Shown here: in pieces, positions 6,571 through 13,000 of the stretch
Layout: each line of letters opens with the position of its first letter
How positions within the stretch are numbered: position 1 is the first letter of the stretch
Source of the DNA: Hydrogenophilales bacterium RIFOXYD1_FULL_62_11
GTDB taxonomy: Bacteria; Pseudomonadota; Gammaproteobacteria; Burkholderiales; Thiobacillaceae
Assembly: GCA_001802655.1 (NCBI GenBank)
Contig: MGZO01000026.1
Location: forward strand, 22,736 to 35,735
Direction: 5' to 3'
DNA: 13,000 bases
The notes under the pieces: generated by a model
Databases searched by the model: none
What the model saw: only the letters and a program-made list of their open reading frames with translations
Told to the model about the DNA's origin: nothing
Position numbers and translations under genes: made by a program

Positions 6571-7389
6571 TCAACCGGCCATGGTCATGGCGAAATGCCG
6601 ATCCATGCCGCCGGTCGCAAGCGGATGAAACTGCCAGAGATCGGTATCCGGGAGCGTCGTATCGCCTGGCCTCGTGTCCCACACGTACACTTCATGCGGT
6701 ACTGACGGGTTATCGGCCAGATACGCTTCACGCTCAAGAATCAGCGGGAGTTCCTCTCGCCATGCGCTGTCGATTCGTAGGCTGCGCACCCGCGACCAGT
6801 GCCCCTGCTGCAGCAAGGCAAGACACAGATTGCCCGGTTCAAGCAGCGCAAACCACGCGCTGTGCTGCAGGCGGCTTCTGAAACCATTGAAGGCTGCCAT
6901 CAGATGCGGCTGAATGGATCGCAGGGGAATGCCGGCGCCGTCAAATACAGCCCTCAGGCCGTCGAGCAGCTCCGTGTCCACCGCGCTGGCCAGTCTGGGC
7001 ATGTCCGCCGCCTCCTGGTTCAGCCGCAGTTCCCATTGCTGGGCAGCCTTGCCGTACACCTTGGCAAAGCAATGGCGGGCAAAGGACAGATCCTCCTCCG
7101 CATCGGCCAGTTCGGCGCGCCAGGGCACCAGGGTGTAGCGCAGAAAATGGTTGGACAGGATGACGGTGGCTGCGGTTCTGCCGTTTGCGAAACAAAGCAG
7201 CGACGTTTCCAGCGCCTGCAGGGCCGCGCGCCATGGCTGGGCACCGGTTGCGCAATGGCAGGACACGACGTGCGGGTCGTGGATCGTGCGCTGCAGGCCG
7301 CGCATCGTCAGCGTGCGCCGCACCGGCAACAGCGCGATCTGGTCGGGACAGACGACGACCCGCAATTCTCTAGGCAACCAGGGTGACAC
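6571..7389 (-). CDS. PilM/GspL-N-like cytoplasmic actin-fold protein
   Basis: This 272-residue soluble protein has no membrane segment. Motifs include RELRVVVCPDQIALLPVRR near the start, VILSNHFLRYTLVPW (an actin-fold hairpin as in GspL/PilM), a middle LDGLRAVFDGAGIPLRSIQPHLMAAFN, and WFALLEPGNLCLALLQQG. The assignment rests on this pattern and on its position between the ATPase and the PilN-like gene, the usual PilM place. It would link the ATPase to the inner-membrane ring. Classical PilM is about 350 residues, so this form is short, and no ATP-binding motif is obvious. The frame is open back to 7521, but that would overlap the ATPase gene by about 150 bases. The GTG at 7389, which follows AGGAG (7397-7401) by 7 bases, gives a 20-base overlap instead. 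Confidence 0.75.
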   Translation of the reverse strand: MSPWLPRELRVVVCPDQIALLPVRRTLTMRGLQRTIHDPHVVSCHCATGAQPWRAALQALETSLLCFANGRTAATVILSNHFLRYTLVPWRAELADAEEDLSFARHCFAKVYGKAAQQWELRLNQEAADMPRLASAVDTELLDGLRAVFDGAGIPLRSIQPHLMAAFNGFRSRLQHSAWFALLEPGNLCLALLQQGHWSRVRSLRIDSAWREELPLILEREAYLADNPSVPHEVYVWDTRPGDTTLPDTDLWQFHPLATGGMDRHFAMTMAG

Positions 7390-9070
7390 GGTTGATCTCC
7401 TGCAAAGTGGTTTCGCCGCGCCCCACCATCTCCAGCGCAATGTCGCGCAGAAAGCGGGTGCCGTTGCGTGCCGCCGCCTCGCGAATAACGCGGATCGGCT
7501 GACGGGCAATAATGGCTTCACGGATTTCGTCGTTCAGGAACAGAATCTCGCCGATGGCGCGGCGACCCTTGAAGCCGGTGCCACGGCACTGTCCGCAGCC
7601 ACGTCCGGCACGGAAACGCATGTGTTGCGCCTGCTCGGGCGTGATGCCGGAATCCGCCAGCAAACGGGCGTCGGGCTGCTCTTCGACGGCGCAATGCGGG
7701 CAGCTCACCCGCAGCAGCCGCTGCGCCATGATGCCGTTCATGGCGGAAACGAAGCTGTAGGGGTCGACTCCCATGTGGATGAAGCGGCCGATGACGTCGA
7801 ACACGTTGTTGGCATGCACCGTGGTGAACACCAGGTGACCCGTCAGCGCCGACTGCACCGCGATCTGCGCGGTTTCAGCATCGCGGATTTCGCCCACCAT
7901 GATCTTGTCCGGGTCGTGGCGCAGGATCGAGCGCAGGCCGCGGGCGAACGTCAGCCCCTTCTTCTCGTTGACCGGAATCTGCAGCACGCCGGGCAACTGG
8001 TATTCGACCGGATCCTCGATGGTGACGATCTTGTCCTGACCGTGATTGATCTCGGTGATCGCCGCATACAGCGTGGTGGTCTTGCCCGATCCGGTGGGGC
8101 CGGTGACCAGCAGCATGCCGTAGGCCTCGCTGGCGAGACGGCGCAACTGGATCATGGTGTGTTCGTCAAAGCCGAGATAGTCGAGGCGCAGCCCCTTGAT
8201 CTGGTCGGACAAGGTTTGCTTGTCGAGTATGCGCAGCACCGCGTCCTCGCCGAAGATGCTCGGCATGATGGACACGCGGAAATCAATTTCACGGCCGCGT
8301 ACCGAGACCTTGAAGCGGCCATCCTGCGGGACGCGCCGCTCGGCAATATCGAGTTCGGACATGATCTTGATGCGGGAAATCACCTGTTCCGCCATTTCCA
8401 ATCCCGCCAGCGATCCGACCGTGGTCAACACGCCGTCGATGCGGTAGCGGATGCTCAGGCCAGCCGGCGTGCACTCCAGATGAATGTCACTCACGGAGGC
8501 TTTCAGGGCGTCGTACACCGTCGAGTGCACCAATTTGACCACCGGGCTGGTGTCTTCGCTGATGGTCTTGAATGACAGGTCCTCGGTCCCGCTCCCGGCA
8601 CTGGCATCGCGGTCGCTGCTGGGCAGCAAGCCGTCCATGGCATGCAGCGTCTCCTCGTGGCGGGCCAGATAGGCCGCCACGTCGGCACGATGCGCCAAGC
8701 GCCAGCTGAAGCCCGCAACCATACGTTCTTCGGCCCACGCTTGCAGGTCGATGTTAAACGGGTCTCCCATGATCAGCACCAGCGCATCCTCTTCATCGCG
8801 CAGGGCCAGGCACTCGCGTTCCATCGCCTCGGCGAACGGCAGCACGTCAAAGGCCGGTGCCATCCGGTGCAGGTCCGCCATCGTTGCAGTGGGGTAATGC
8901 AGGGTCGTCGCCAGCCTCTGCACAAAGTGCTGCGGATCGAGTCCGGACTGTTCCTCCAGTACCGCCACGATCGTGCGCTGTGCTTGCTGTGCCGCGCTGC
9001 GCGCCGCATAGACTTGCGCCGGTGTGAACCTCGATCGGGTACCCGCCTCTATGGGCTCTGCCATATTCAT
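7370..9070 (-). CDS. GspE/PilB-family assembly ATPase
   Basis: This 566-residue hexameric cytoplasmic ATPase powers pseudopilus assembly. The N-terminal part (about 13-150) resembles the N1 domain of GspE/PilB. The N2 domain includes ASVSDIHLE (191-199) and RYRIDGVL (208-215). The ATPase core has Walker A GPTGSGKT (324-331), the Asp box TIEDPVEYQ (350-358), Walker B (about 382-397, ILRHDPDKIMVGEIRD) and the His box TGHLVFTTVHAN (410-421). A zinc-binding tetracysteine follows (C457, C460, C492, C495), typical of assembly ATPases and absent from PilT-type retraction ATPases. No PilT-like gene is in the window, so by gene content this looks more like a secretion machine than a retractile pilus. 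The ATG overlaps the GspF stop (ATGA). Walker boxes and length are intact. Confidence 0.97.
   Translation of the reverse strand: MNMAEPIEAGTRSRFTPAQVYAARSAAQQAQRTIVAVLEEQSGLDPQHFVQRLATTLHYPTATMADLHRMAPAFDVLPFAEAMERECLALRDEEDALVLIMGDPFNIDLQAWAEERMVAGFSWRLAHRADVAAYLARHEETLHAMDGLLPSSDRDASAGSGTEDLSFKTISEDTSPVVKLVHSTVYDALKASVSDIHLECTPAGLSIRYRIDGVLTTVGSLAGLEMAEQVISRIKIMSELDIAERRVPQDGRFKVSVRGREIDFRVSIMPSIFGEDAVLRILDKQTLSDQIKGLRLDYLGFDEHTMIQLRRLASEAYGMLLVTGPTGSGKTTTLYAAITEINHGQDKIVTIEDPVEYQLPGVLQIPVNEKKGLTFARGLRSILRHDPDKIMVGEIRDAETAQIAVQSALTGHLVFTTVHANNVFDVIGRFIHMGVDPYSFVSAMNGIMAQRLLRVSCPHCAVEEQPDARLLADSGITPEQAQHMRFRAGRGCGQCRGTGFKGRRAIGEILFLNDEIREAIIARQPIRVIREAAARNGTRFLRDIALEMVGRGETTLQEINRVTLVA
7397..7401 (-). 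promoter_or_regulatory. Ribosome binding site that fixes the PilM-like GTG start
   Basis: AGGAG on the minus strand lies 7 bases before the GTG at 7389, inside the last codons of the ATPase gene. It is the only good Shine-Dalgarno match near the start of this frame. Without it one would choose the much earlier ATG at 7521, which overlaps the ATPase gene by about 150 bases. Confidence 0.7.
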
Positions 9071-10257
9071 TGAATGCTCCCCGCGAGTTCAAAGATCGGG
9101 AAATACATCAGCACCACGATGACGCCGATGACCAGCCCGATGAACACCATCAACAAGGGCTCGAACAGCTTGGTAAAGCGTTCCACCCACCGTGCCGTCT
9201 CCTCTTCGTAAAACACCGCGATGCGTTCCATCATCTCGCCCATGCGTCCGGTGCGCTCACCCACACGCAGCATGCGCAGTGCAATCGGGGTGGTGAGTCC
9301 GTATTGCTCCATGGCGTGGGACAGCGCATGCCCCTCACGGACACTCGCCGAAGCCAGCGCCAGCTGGCCACGCAAGGACGACTCCAGCAGATCGGACACC
9401 ATCTGCAGCGAGGTCACCATCGGCATGCCGCCGCGCAGCAGCATGCCGAGCGAACGATAGAAACGGGAGAGCTGATAAATATGCAGACGCCGGCCAAGGC
9501 TGGGCAGCTGCCACAGCTTGCGGGTCAGCCACTGCTTGCTGCCAGGTCGGGTGGCTGCGTAAAACAGTGCGGACAGCACCAGCGAGGACCCGATCAGAAT
9601 GGCGGCGCCATTGGCATCCAGAAGCTGTCCCCAACGCATCAGCAGCCGAGACATCAGCGGCATGTCACCGCCGATTTCCGCGTAGAGGTGGCTGAAGCGC
9701 GGCACCACATACACCATCAGAAACAGGGTCACCAGGCCGCCCACGCCCGCCAGCAGCAGCGGATAGATCGAGGCGCTGACCACCTGGCGTTTGACGGCAT
9801 CCATCTGCGATTGATAGGCAATGTAGCGCGACAAGGCCTCCGGCAGCGCGCCGGTTTTTTCACTGGCGCGCACCGACGCGACATACAGCAGCGGAAAATT
9901 CGCCTGTGAGTGCTGCAGCGCATGGGAAAAGGGATGCCCCTCATAGAGGCTGGCGATAAGCTGCGCAAGGGTTTTCCGGATCTCGGGCTGCAACTCCTTT
10001 TCGGCCAGAGCTTCCAGTGACTCCATCAGCGACAGCCCGGCTTCCAGCAGGGCCAGCAGTTCCTGGCTGAACAGCACCAGCGGAAACCGGCCCGTTCCCG
10101 GCTTGCGCCACACCGGCCAGCCGGCTCTCGGCTTGACCGCAATGACTGTATACCCCTGGCCTTGCATCTGGTTCGCGGCGTCGCCTGCATCCACGGCATC
10201 CAGCGTAAATGCAGTCAGATCGTCTTCGCCGCGTAATGCCTTGACCTCATAGCGCAT
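9067..10257 (-). CDS. GspF/PilC-family inner-membrane platform protein
   Basis: This 396-residue polytopic protein forms the core of the inner-membrane platform and works with the GspE ATPase. A short N-terminal head (MRYEVKALRG...GYTVIAV) is followed by two T2SSF repeats (about 63-186 and 265-387). Three predicted transmembrane helices lie near 165-185, 216-235 and 366-388. Typical motifs are LLALLEAGLSLMESLEALAE in repeat one, SLGMLLRGGMPMVTSLQM in repeat two, and the family ending LLMVFIGLVIGVIVVLMYFPIFELAGSIQ. The frame is open upstream to 10464, but those extra 69 residues are not conserved and overlap the gspG remnant in another frame. The ATG at 10257 has a strong ribosome site (GGGGGCAACATC) and begins MRYEVKA, as expected for this family. 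Confidence 0.95.
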   Translation of the reverse strand: MRYEVKALRGEDDLTAFTLDAVDAGDAANQMQGQGYTVIAVKPRAGWPVWRKPGTGRFPLVLFSQELLALLEAGLSLMESLEALAEKELQPEIRKTLAQLIASLYEGHPFSHALQHSQANFPLLYVASVRASEKTGALPEALSRYIAYQSQMDAVKRQVVSASIYPLLLAGVGGLVTLFLMVYVVPRFSHLYAEIGGDMPLMSRLLMRWGQLLDANGAAILIGSSLVLSALFYAATRPGSKQWLTRKLWQLPSLGRRLHIYQLSRFYRSLGMLLRGGMPMVTSLQMVSDLLESSLRGQLALASASVREGHALSHAMEQYGLTTPIALRMLRVGERTGRMGEMMERIAVFYEEETARWVERFTKLFEPLLMVFIGLVIGVIVVLMYFPIFELAGSIQ

Positions 10258-10462
10258 GATGTTGCCCCCAAGCGGCCAGCGCCTGCCCGGCACTCGGGTA
10301 AACCCCGTTATCCAGCCGGAACTGATCCAGGACCTTGACCTCTGATTTGGCGATCCTGGAAAAAAATTTGGGGCAGATATAGCCAGCAGGCAAAGTGAAC
10401 ATGCCGCCTCTGCATCGTGCAAATGGCGCCCCTCTGCCATACCCGGTTTTCTGCATATCCAC
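10247..10462 (-). pseudogene. Remnant of a GspG-type major pseudopilin with internal deletions
   Basis: A short reading frame of about 70 codons ends in TGA, overlapping the gspF start by 11 bases. It contains AGYICPKFFSRIAKSEVKV joined directly to LDQFRLDNGVYPSAGQALAAW. In intact GspG-type proteins these segments (APKFF..IGKSEVK and ALDQYRLDTGRYPTTEQGLAAL) are separated by about a dozen residues of helix. Upstream, GGMFTL resembles the G-FTL prepilin site, but the Glu+5 and the hydrophobic helix between FTL and AGYI are missing. The glycine-rich C-terminal half of GspG is also absent. I infer a decayed gspG with deletions that kept frame. The GTG (10462) or nearby ATG (10456) is preceded by GAGGTG, so it may still be translated and couple ribosomes to gspF. 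It could instead be a chance resemblance, but two segments match in order and in the expected gene position. Confidence 0.6.
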
Positions 10463-10566
10463 ACCTCATGTGCACGCCATCAACCATCCATTGCCCGCAA
10501 TTCCTCACAGGCGCTGGTCTTACATTAGCGCTACAGACGCAGACTGACTCTTAGTAAATCACCGCA

Positions 10567-10580
10567 TTCGTTTATACGAA
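10567..10580. repeat. Inverted repeat TTCGT-N4-ACGAA
   Basis: The sequence TTCGTTTATACGAA has perfect 5-base arms around a 4-base spacer and overlaps the candidate -10 box of the secretion operon. It is a possible operator for a dimeric regulator. The arms are short enough that chance cannot be excluded. Confidence 0.4.
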
Positions 10581-10607
10581 GTACACGGTATTTTTGAGGT
10601 GGGTAAA

Positions 10608-10615
10608 CTACGTAG
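10608..10615. repeat. Palindrome CTACGTAG
   Basis: This perfect 8-base palindrome lies about 32 bases upstream (minus-strand sense) of the candidate -10 hexamer, near the distance at which an activator could contact RNA polymerase. NarL/FixJ-type dimers bind short inverted repeats, so it is a plausible site for the regulator at 497-1153, but this is an inference. Confidence 0.35.
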
Positions 10616-10620
10616 CGGGT

Positions 10621-10644
10621 CGCCCAATAGGTCAAGGTTGGGCG
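10621..10644. repeat. Inverted repeat CGCCCAA-N10-TTGGGCG
   Basis: The repeat has perfect 7-base arms with a 10-base spacer and begins about 30 bases after the kinase stop codon. It could be an RNA hairpin at the 3' end of the kinase transcript or an operator. No T-run follows it on the minus strand, so it is not a standard intrinsic terminator. Confidence 0.4.
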
Positions 10645-10674
10645 CAGCGCAGATGCGGAACAGGCAAAGACGGC

Positions 10675-12228
10675 TTAGCCGGAAAATTCCCCGCACGGCC
10701 ATGACACCTCGATGCGTGTGCCCTGCCCAAGGATAGACTCGAGGTGGTAGGCCCCCCCTGAAAATGACGCGCGTTCCTTCATGCTGAGCAACCCCAACCC
10801 CCTGCCCTGACCTTCGACATACCGGATGCTCAGTGGATCAAATCCGCTGCCATTGTCTTCAATCAGCAAATGCAGCACATCACCGATCCGGTCGAGACTG
10901 ACCCGCACCCGGTCGGCACCGGCGTGCTTGACGATGTTATTGGTCGCCTCCTGAAGAATGCGGTAGAGGGTGATCTTCAGTGGGACCGGTACCTCGTGCT
11001 CGGCAACGTTGAATGCTTTTTCGACGGCAATACCGCCGCAAACCGCTTCGAATTCGCGAAAGAACCAGGACAGCGTGGGTAGGATGCCCAGATCGTCGAG
11101 TATCGAAGGCCGCAACTCCGTGGAAACGCGACGCACCTCGAACAAGGCCTCCTTGACCCGGGGAATCAGCTGTTTTAGCGACTCGCTCGCCTCGTCGGCC
11201 GCGCCCGTGGCCAGCAGTCTGGCCGAGTTTTCCAGTGAGAGCTTGATCAGGCTCAGAGACTGCCCCAGCCCATCGTGAAGGTCTAGGGAAATCCGCCGTC
11301 GCTCGTCCTCCTGGATGGTGACCAGCAGGCCGGAGAGCCGCCGCAACTCGTCACGGGATTCGCGCAAGGCCTGTGCGGTCTGCACCTGTTCAGTGGTATC
11401 CCTGAGTATGGTGGATAAATTTTCGACCTGACCATCATTCCCGCAATGCGCAATAATGATCTGGGAAGCATGGATTTCCCGGCCTGCATGGTCGCGCAGC
11501 CTGGACTCTCCGGTCCACAGGCCGTTGCGGATCGCCGACGGAATGGCCTCATCCCGTATTCTGTCTTTCACTTCCTGGTCGCTGTGCTCGCACAGTTTCA
11601 TCCTGGTAATGTCATCTCCCGGCACCAGACCCAACAGTGCATGCCCAGCCGGGTTCAGATAGACCATGCTTCCCACGGCATCGGCCATGGCGACGTAATC
11701 AGTGGTTCTCTCAAGGATGGCCAACAGGCGTGCCTGCATTCCCTCGCTGTGTTCACGCCTTTCTTTTTCGCGACAAGCCAGGTACTCGAGTTCTTCGTAG
11801 AGATGCTGGTATCCGGCCTCGGCTTGCTTGAACTCGCTGATGTCACCCATCATCACGACAGCATGCAGGTCATCGGCCTCCAGTAACTGGTGAGGTGGCT
11901 GCACCAAGGGTTGCACGAGTAGCGAGAGATGGCGCTTGAGAACGGGGTCGAACACCTCGTACTCGGTACGGGCACCCCGCGACAGCTTCGCTGCTGCGGT
12001 CAGCCAGAAGGCGTTGAAGTAGCACTGGGGATCGACGCAGTTCGGATGCAGAACCCTGTGCAGGTGCAGCCCTTTGACGTTGGCGACACTCCCCATCCCC
12101 CATCGTTCTATGGTGCGATTGATGTGGATCAGGTGGCCTTTGCCATCCAGCAGACAGATAAGCTGCGGCATCATGTCCGCTGCGGATTGCCACTGGTGCT
12201 TTGCTTTTTCTAGTGTTTGCAGATCCAT
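10675..12228 (-). CDS. Double-PAS sensor histidine kinase, HisKA_3 (NarX/DegS-type), soluble
   Basis: This 517-residue kinase has no transmembrane segment, so it senses a cytoplasmic signal. The first PAS-like domain (about 13-135) contains a cysteine pair C64/C69 in HPNCVDPQCY. A coiled-coil linker (about 133-165) leads to a second PAS domain (about 166-285, TTDYVAMADAVGSMVYLNPAGHALLG). The HisKA_3 dimerisation domain has the phospho-acceptor in ERRRISLDLHDGLGQ (H318). The HATPase domain is intact: N-box LYRILQEATNNIVKHA (422-436), G1 box DNGSG (458-462) and G2 box GRGLGL (475-480). HisKA_3 kinases normally signal to NarL/FixJ regulators, and the complete one at 497-1153 is the obvious candidate partner. 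The ATG is preceded by GGCGGGAACG. It precedes the secretion operon by 212 bases on the same strand. Confidence 0.95.
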   Translation of the reverse strand: MDLQTLEKAKHQWQSAADMMPQLICLLDGKGHLIHINRTIERWGMGSVANVKGLHLHRVLHPNCVDPQCYFNAFWLTAAAKLSRGARTEYEVFDPVLKRHLSLLVQPLVQPPHQLLEADDLHAVVMMGDISEFKQAEAGYQHLYEELEYLACREKERREHSEGMQARLLAILERTTDYVAMADAVGSMVYLNPAGHALLGLVPGDDITRMKLCEHSDQEVKDRIRDEAIPSAIRNGLWTGESRLRDHAGREIHASQIIIAHCGNDGQVENLSTILRDTTEQVQTAQALRESRDELRRLSGLLVTIQEDERRRISLDLHDGLGQSLSLIKLSLENSARLLATGAADEASESLKQLIPRVKEALFEVRRVSTELRPSILDDLGILPTLSWFFREFEAVCGGIAVEKAFNVAEHEVPVPLKITLYRILQEATNNIVKHAGADRVRVSLDRIGDVLHLLIEDNGSGFDPLSIRYVEGQGRGLGLLSMKERASFSGGAYHLESILGQGTRIEVSWPCGEFSG

Positions 12229-12285
12229 CGTTCCCGCCTTTTTTTATTTTGAGGATTGCACTGCGCGCGTCCAGAACCCAATTAT

Positions 12286-12663
12286 TCAGCTTGACATTAG
12301 TTCAGGCCTTTCGTTTTTCTGGCTTCGCTTGCTTTGCTTCATGGTTGCTTTCTGGGCAGCGGTCAAAAAAGCAAGTCCATCACCAAGCCAGCCAGATGCT
12401 GTCGCGGTTATTGCCGACAACAGAGGGCTCAGGCGTAGGGAAACGGAATGGGGGATCAGTCGCAGGAAATCGACGACATCCAGCAGGGTACCGACCGGAA
12501 ATGAAATCGCGCCATGGTTGAGCACCATGGCGCGCGCGTAGACTTGCTTTACCGGGTACAGGCCAATGCCGTGCCCACCGTGCCCAGTGTTCACGATGGG
12601 CAGCCCCGCCACTACTGCAGGGACATTTCCCGTCTGGATCGATCTCGCCTTGGTCTGCTGCAT
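12286..12663 (-). CDS. Small unrecognised protein
   Basis: The frame encodes 125 residues. The ATG has a fair ribosome site (GCGAGAGAAC just upstream) and the codon use resembles its neighbours, so I think it is a real gene. I do not recognise the family with confidence. The middle (VYARAMVLNHGAISFPVGTLLDVVDFLRLIP) followed by LSAITATASGWLGDGLAF faintly recalls the beta-barrel of PilZ-like domains. However, the c-di-GMP binding motifs RxxxR and (D/N)xSxxG are not visible, so that is only a guess. There is no signal peptide or clear membrane helix, and the C-terminus is basic and polar (KQSKRSQKNERPE). It ends 57 bases before the kinase gene on the same strand, so the two may share a transcript. 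An 11-bp perfect hairpin lies in its coding sequence. Confidence 0.6.
   Translation of the reverse strand: MQQTKARSIQTGNVPAVVAGLPIVNTGHGGHGIGLYPVKQVYARAMVLNHGAISFPVGTLLDVVDFLRLIPHSVSLRLSPLLSAITATASGWLGDGLAFLTAAQKATMKQSKRSQKNERPELMSS
12508..12534. repeat. Perfect 11-bp inverted repeat inside the small gene
   Basis: CGCGCCATGGT, a 5-base spacer TGAGC, then the exact reverse complement ACCATGGCGCG. In RNA this is a stable GC-rich hairpin. It encodes ARAMVLNHGA in the minus-strand gene. There is no T-run on either side, so it is not a standard terminator. It may be a regulatory mRNA structure, a protein site or chance. Confidence 0.6.
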
Positions 12664-12899
12664 GTTCTCTCGCTAATTTTTATTTACTGCCGAACCCGTA
12701 TCCCCAAGTACGTCGAGCGGGGATCCAACTGGCAACCGAACGCTTGCCTGAAATGGCCGAGCCTTCGCAGGGCCAAGACTAACGTGAGGAGGCCGCAGAA
12801 AAAACACCCGGATTATTTAGAAGATCTAAAGGAATCTTTAGCTCCAGGCTGGCATGCCTCCTGCCCGATCGGCCGGCCGTTGGATGATTTTCTGAACGG
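12664..12899 (-). other. Intergenic region upstream of the small gene
   Basis: About 236 bases lie between the stop of the partial response regulator and the small gene, with no convincing reading frame. The part next to the small gene is AT-rich (TAAATAAAAATT on the minus strand) and could contain a -10 element, but I cannot assign a -35 box. A small inverted repeat CTAAAG-GAAT-CTTTAG lies at 12826-12841. It could belong to the end of the upstream gene's transcript but lacks a T-run. Confidence 0.35.
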
Positions 12900-13000
12900 C
12901 TACATCGGTTTATGGGCGACGGACCAGAGGCGCAATAGCTCGGCCAGGGTCCGAACACCCACCTTGTGCATGATGTTAAAGCGATGGACGTCCACGGTTC
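12900..13000 (-). CDS. LuxR-type response regulator, C-terminal end (partial)
   Basis: Read on the minus strand from the window edge, the frame gives TVDVHRFNIMHKVGVRTLAE, then LLRLWSVAHKPM and a TAG at 12900-12902. This is the recognition helix and last helix of a LuxR/NarL-type DNA-binding domain, comparable to TVEKHRSNLMKKLDLHNAST of the complete regulator at 497-1153. The receiver domain lies outside the window, so its presence is assumed from the family. The helix differs clearly from that of the other regulator, so it need not bind the same sites. It is on the same strand as the kinase and may be a second candidate partner for it. Confidence 0.85.
   Translation of the reverse strand, partial: TVDVHRFNIMHKVGVRTLAELLRLWSVAHKPM

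Larger units (their letters stand above)
10463..10674 (-). promoter_or_regulatory. Intergenic spacer, candidate control region of the secretion operon
   Basis: This 212-base non-coding stretch separates the kinase stop from the machine operon. It is AT-richer than the flanking genes, notably around 10560-10610, and holds three inverted repeats: 10621-10644, the palindrome CTACGTAG at 10608-10615, and 10567-10580. On the minus strand a TATAAA hexamer (10571-10576) could be a -10 box, but the corresponding -35 position (CCTCAA) is poor, as is common for activator-dependent promoters. I see no T-run terminator after the kinase, so readthrough from upstream is also possible. Promoter placement is inferred. 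Confidence 0.4.

Noticed and set aside
7151..8575. Plus-strand open frame of 474 codons opposite the GspE ATPase gene
   Set aside because: It is the antisense shadow of a well-conserved ATPase gene in GC-rich DNA. Its composition (His/Gln/Arg/Asp rich, no motifs) is typical of such shadows.
9070..9909. Plus-strand open frame of 279 codons opposite gspF
   Set aside because: It is a His/Gln-rich antisense shadow of gspF with no motif or ribosome site support.
10258..10464. N-terminal extension of GspF to 10464
   Set aside because: The extra residues are not GspF-like, the frame conflicts with the gspG remnant, and a strong ribosome site marks the ATG at 10257.
10671..10681. Small hairpin around the kinase stop codon (CGGC-TAA-GCCG)
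   Set aside because: A stem of only four pairs without a following T-run is not a credible terminator.
12290..12320. Sequence TTGACA on the plus strand as a -35 promoter box
   Set aside because: It lies in the end of the small minus-strand gene, no good -10 box follows at normal spacing, and no plus-strand gene is downstream.

Overview
The window looks like a chromosomal segment from a betaproteobacterium, perhaps in or near the Nitrosomonadales or Burkholderiales. The basis is moderately high GC, GC-rich third codon positions, and protein families and gene order that I remember from betaproteobacterial genomes. No taxonomic marker is present, so the placement is an inference.

The core (about 1226 to 10460, all on the minus strand) is one compact operon for an envelope machine of the type II secretion / type IV pilus superfamily. 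In transcription order it holds a remnant of a GspG-type major pseudopilin, GspF inner-membrane platform, GspE/PilB ATPase, PilM/GspL-N-like protein, PilN-like and PilO-like bitopic proteins, a proline-rich PilP/GspC-like protein, a lipoprotein secretin with TPR and cohesin domains, and three pseudopilins. Most junctions are 4-base ATGA/GTGA overlaps, so expression is probably translationally coupled. From memory, some pipelines call this gene set 'secretion system X'. No prepilin peptidase gene is in the window, so one must be supplied from elsewhere. The substrate is unknown.

Two-component regulators flank the machine. A soluble double-PAS histidine kinase (10675-12228) lies upstream and a NarL/FixJ response regulator (497-1153) lies downstream, in the same orientation. 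They are candidates for a cognate pair. Between the kinase and the machine is a 212-base spacer with several inverted repeats that could be the operon's control region. Upstream of the kinase is a small unrecognised gene (12286-12663) carrying a perfect 11-bp hairpin in its coding sequence. The right edge cuts the C-terminus of a second LuxR-type response regulator. The left edge cuts a kinase-like gene on the plus strand whose ATP-binding domain has lost its key motifs; it is separated from the convergent regulator by a perfect 30-bp bidirectional terminator.

The points most worth a second look are the decayed gspG at the head of the operon, the secretin with a C-terminal cohesin domain and its own lipobox, the ATP-site-dead kinase at the left edge, the kinase/regulator pair bracketing the machine, and the inverted repeats in the control region. 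No transposon, CRISPR array, tRNA or rRNA was seen.
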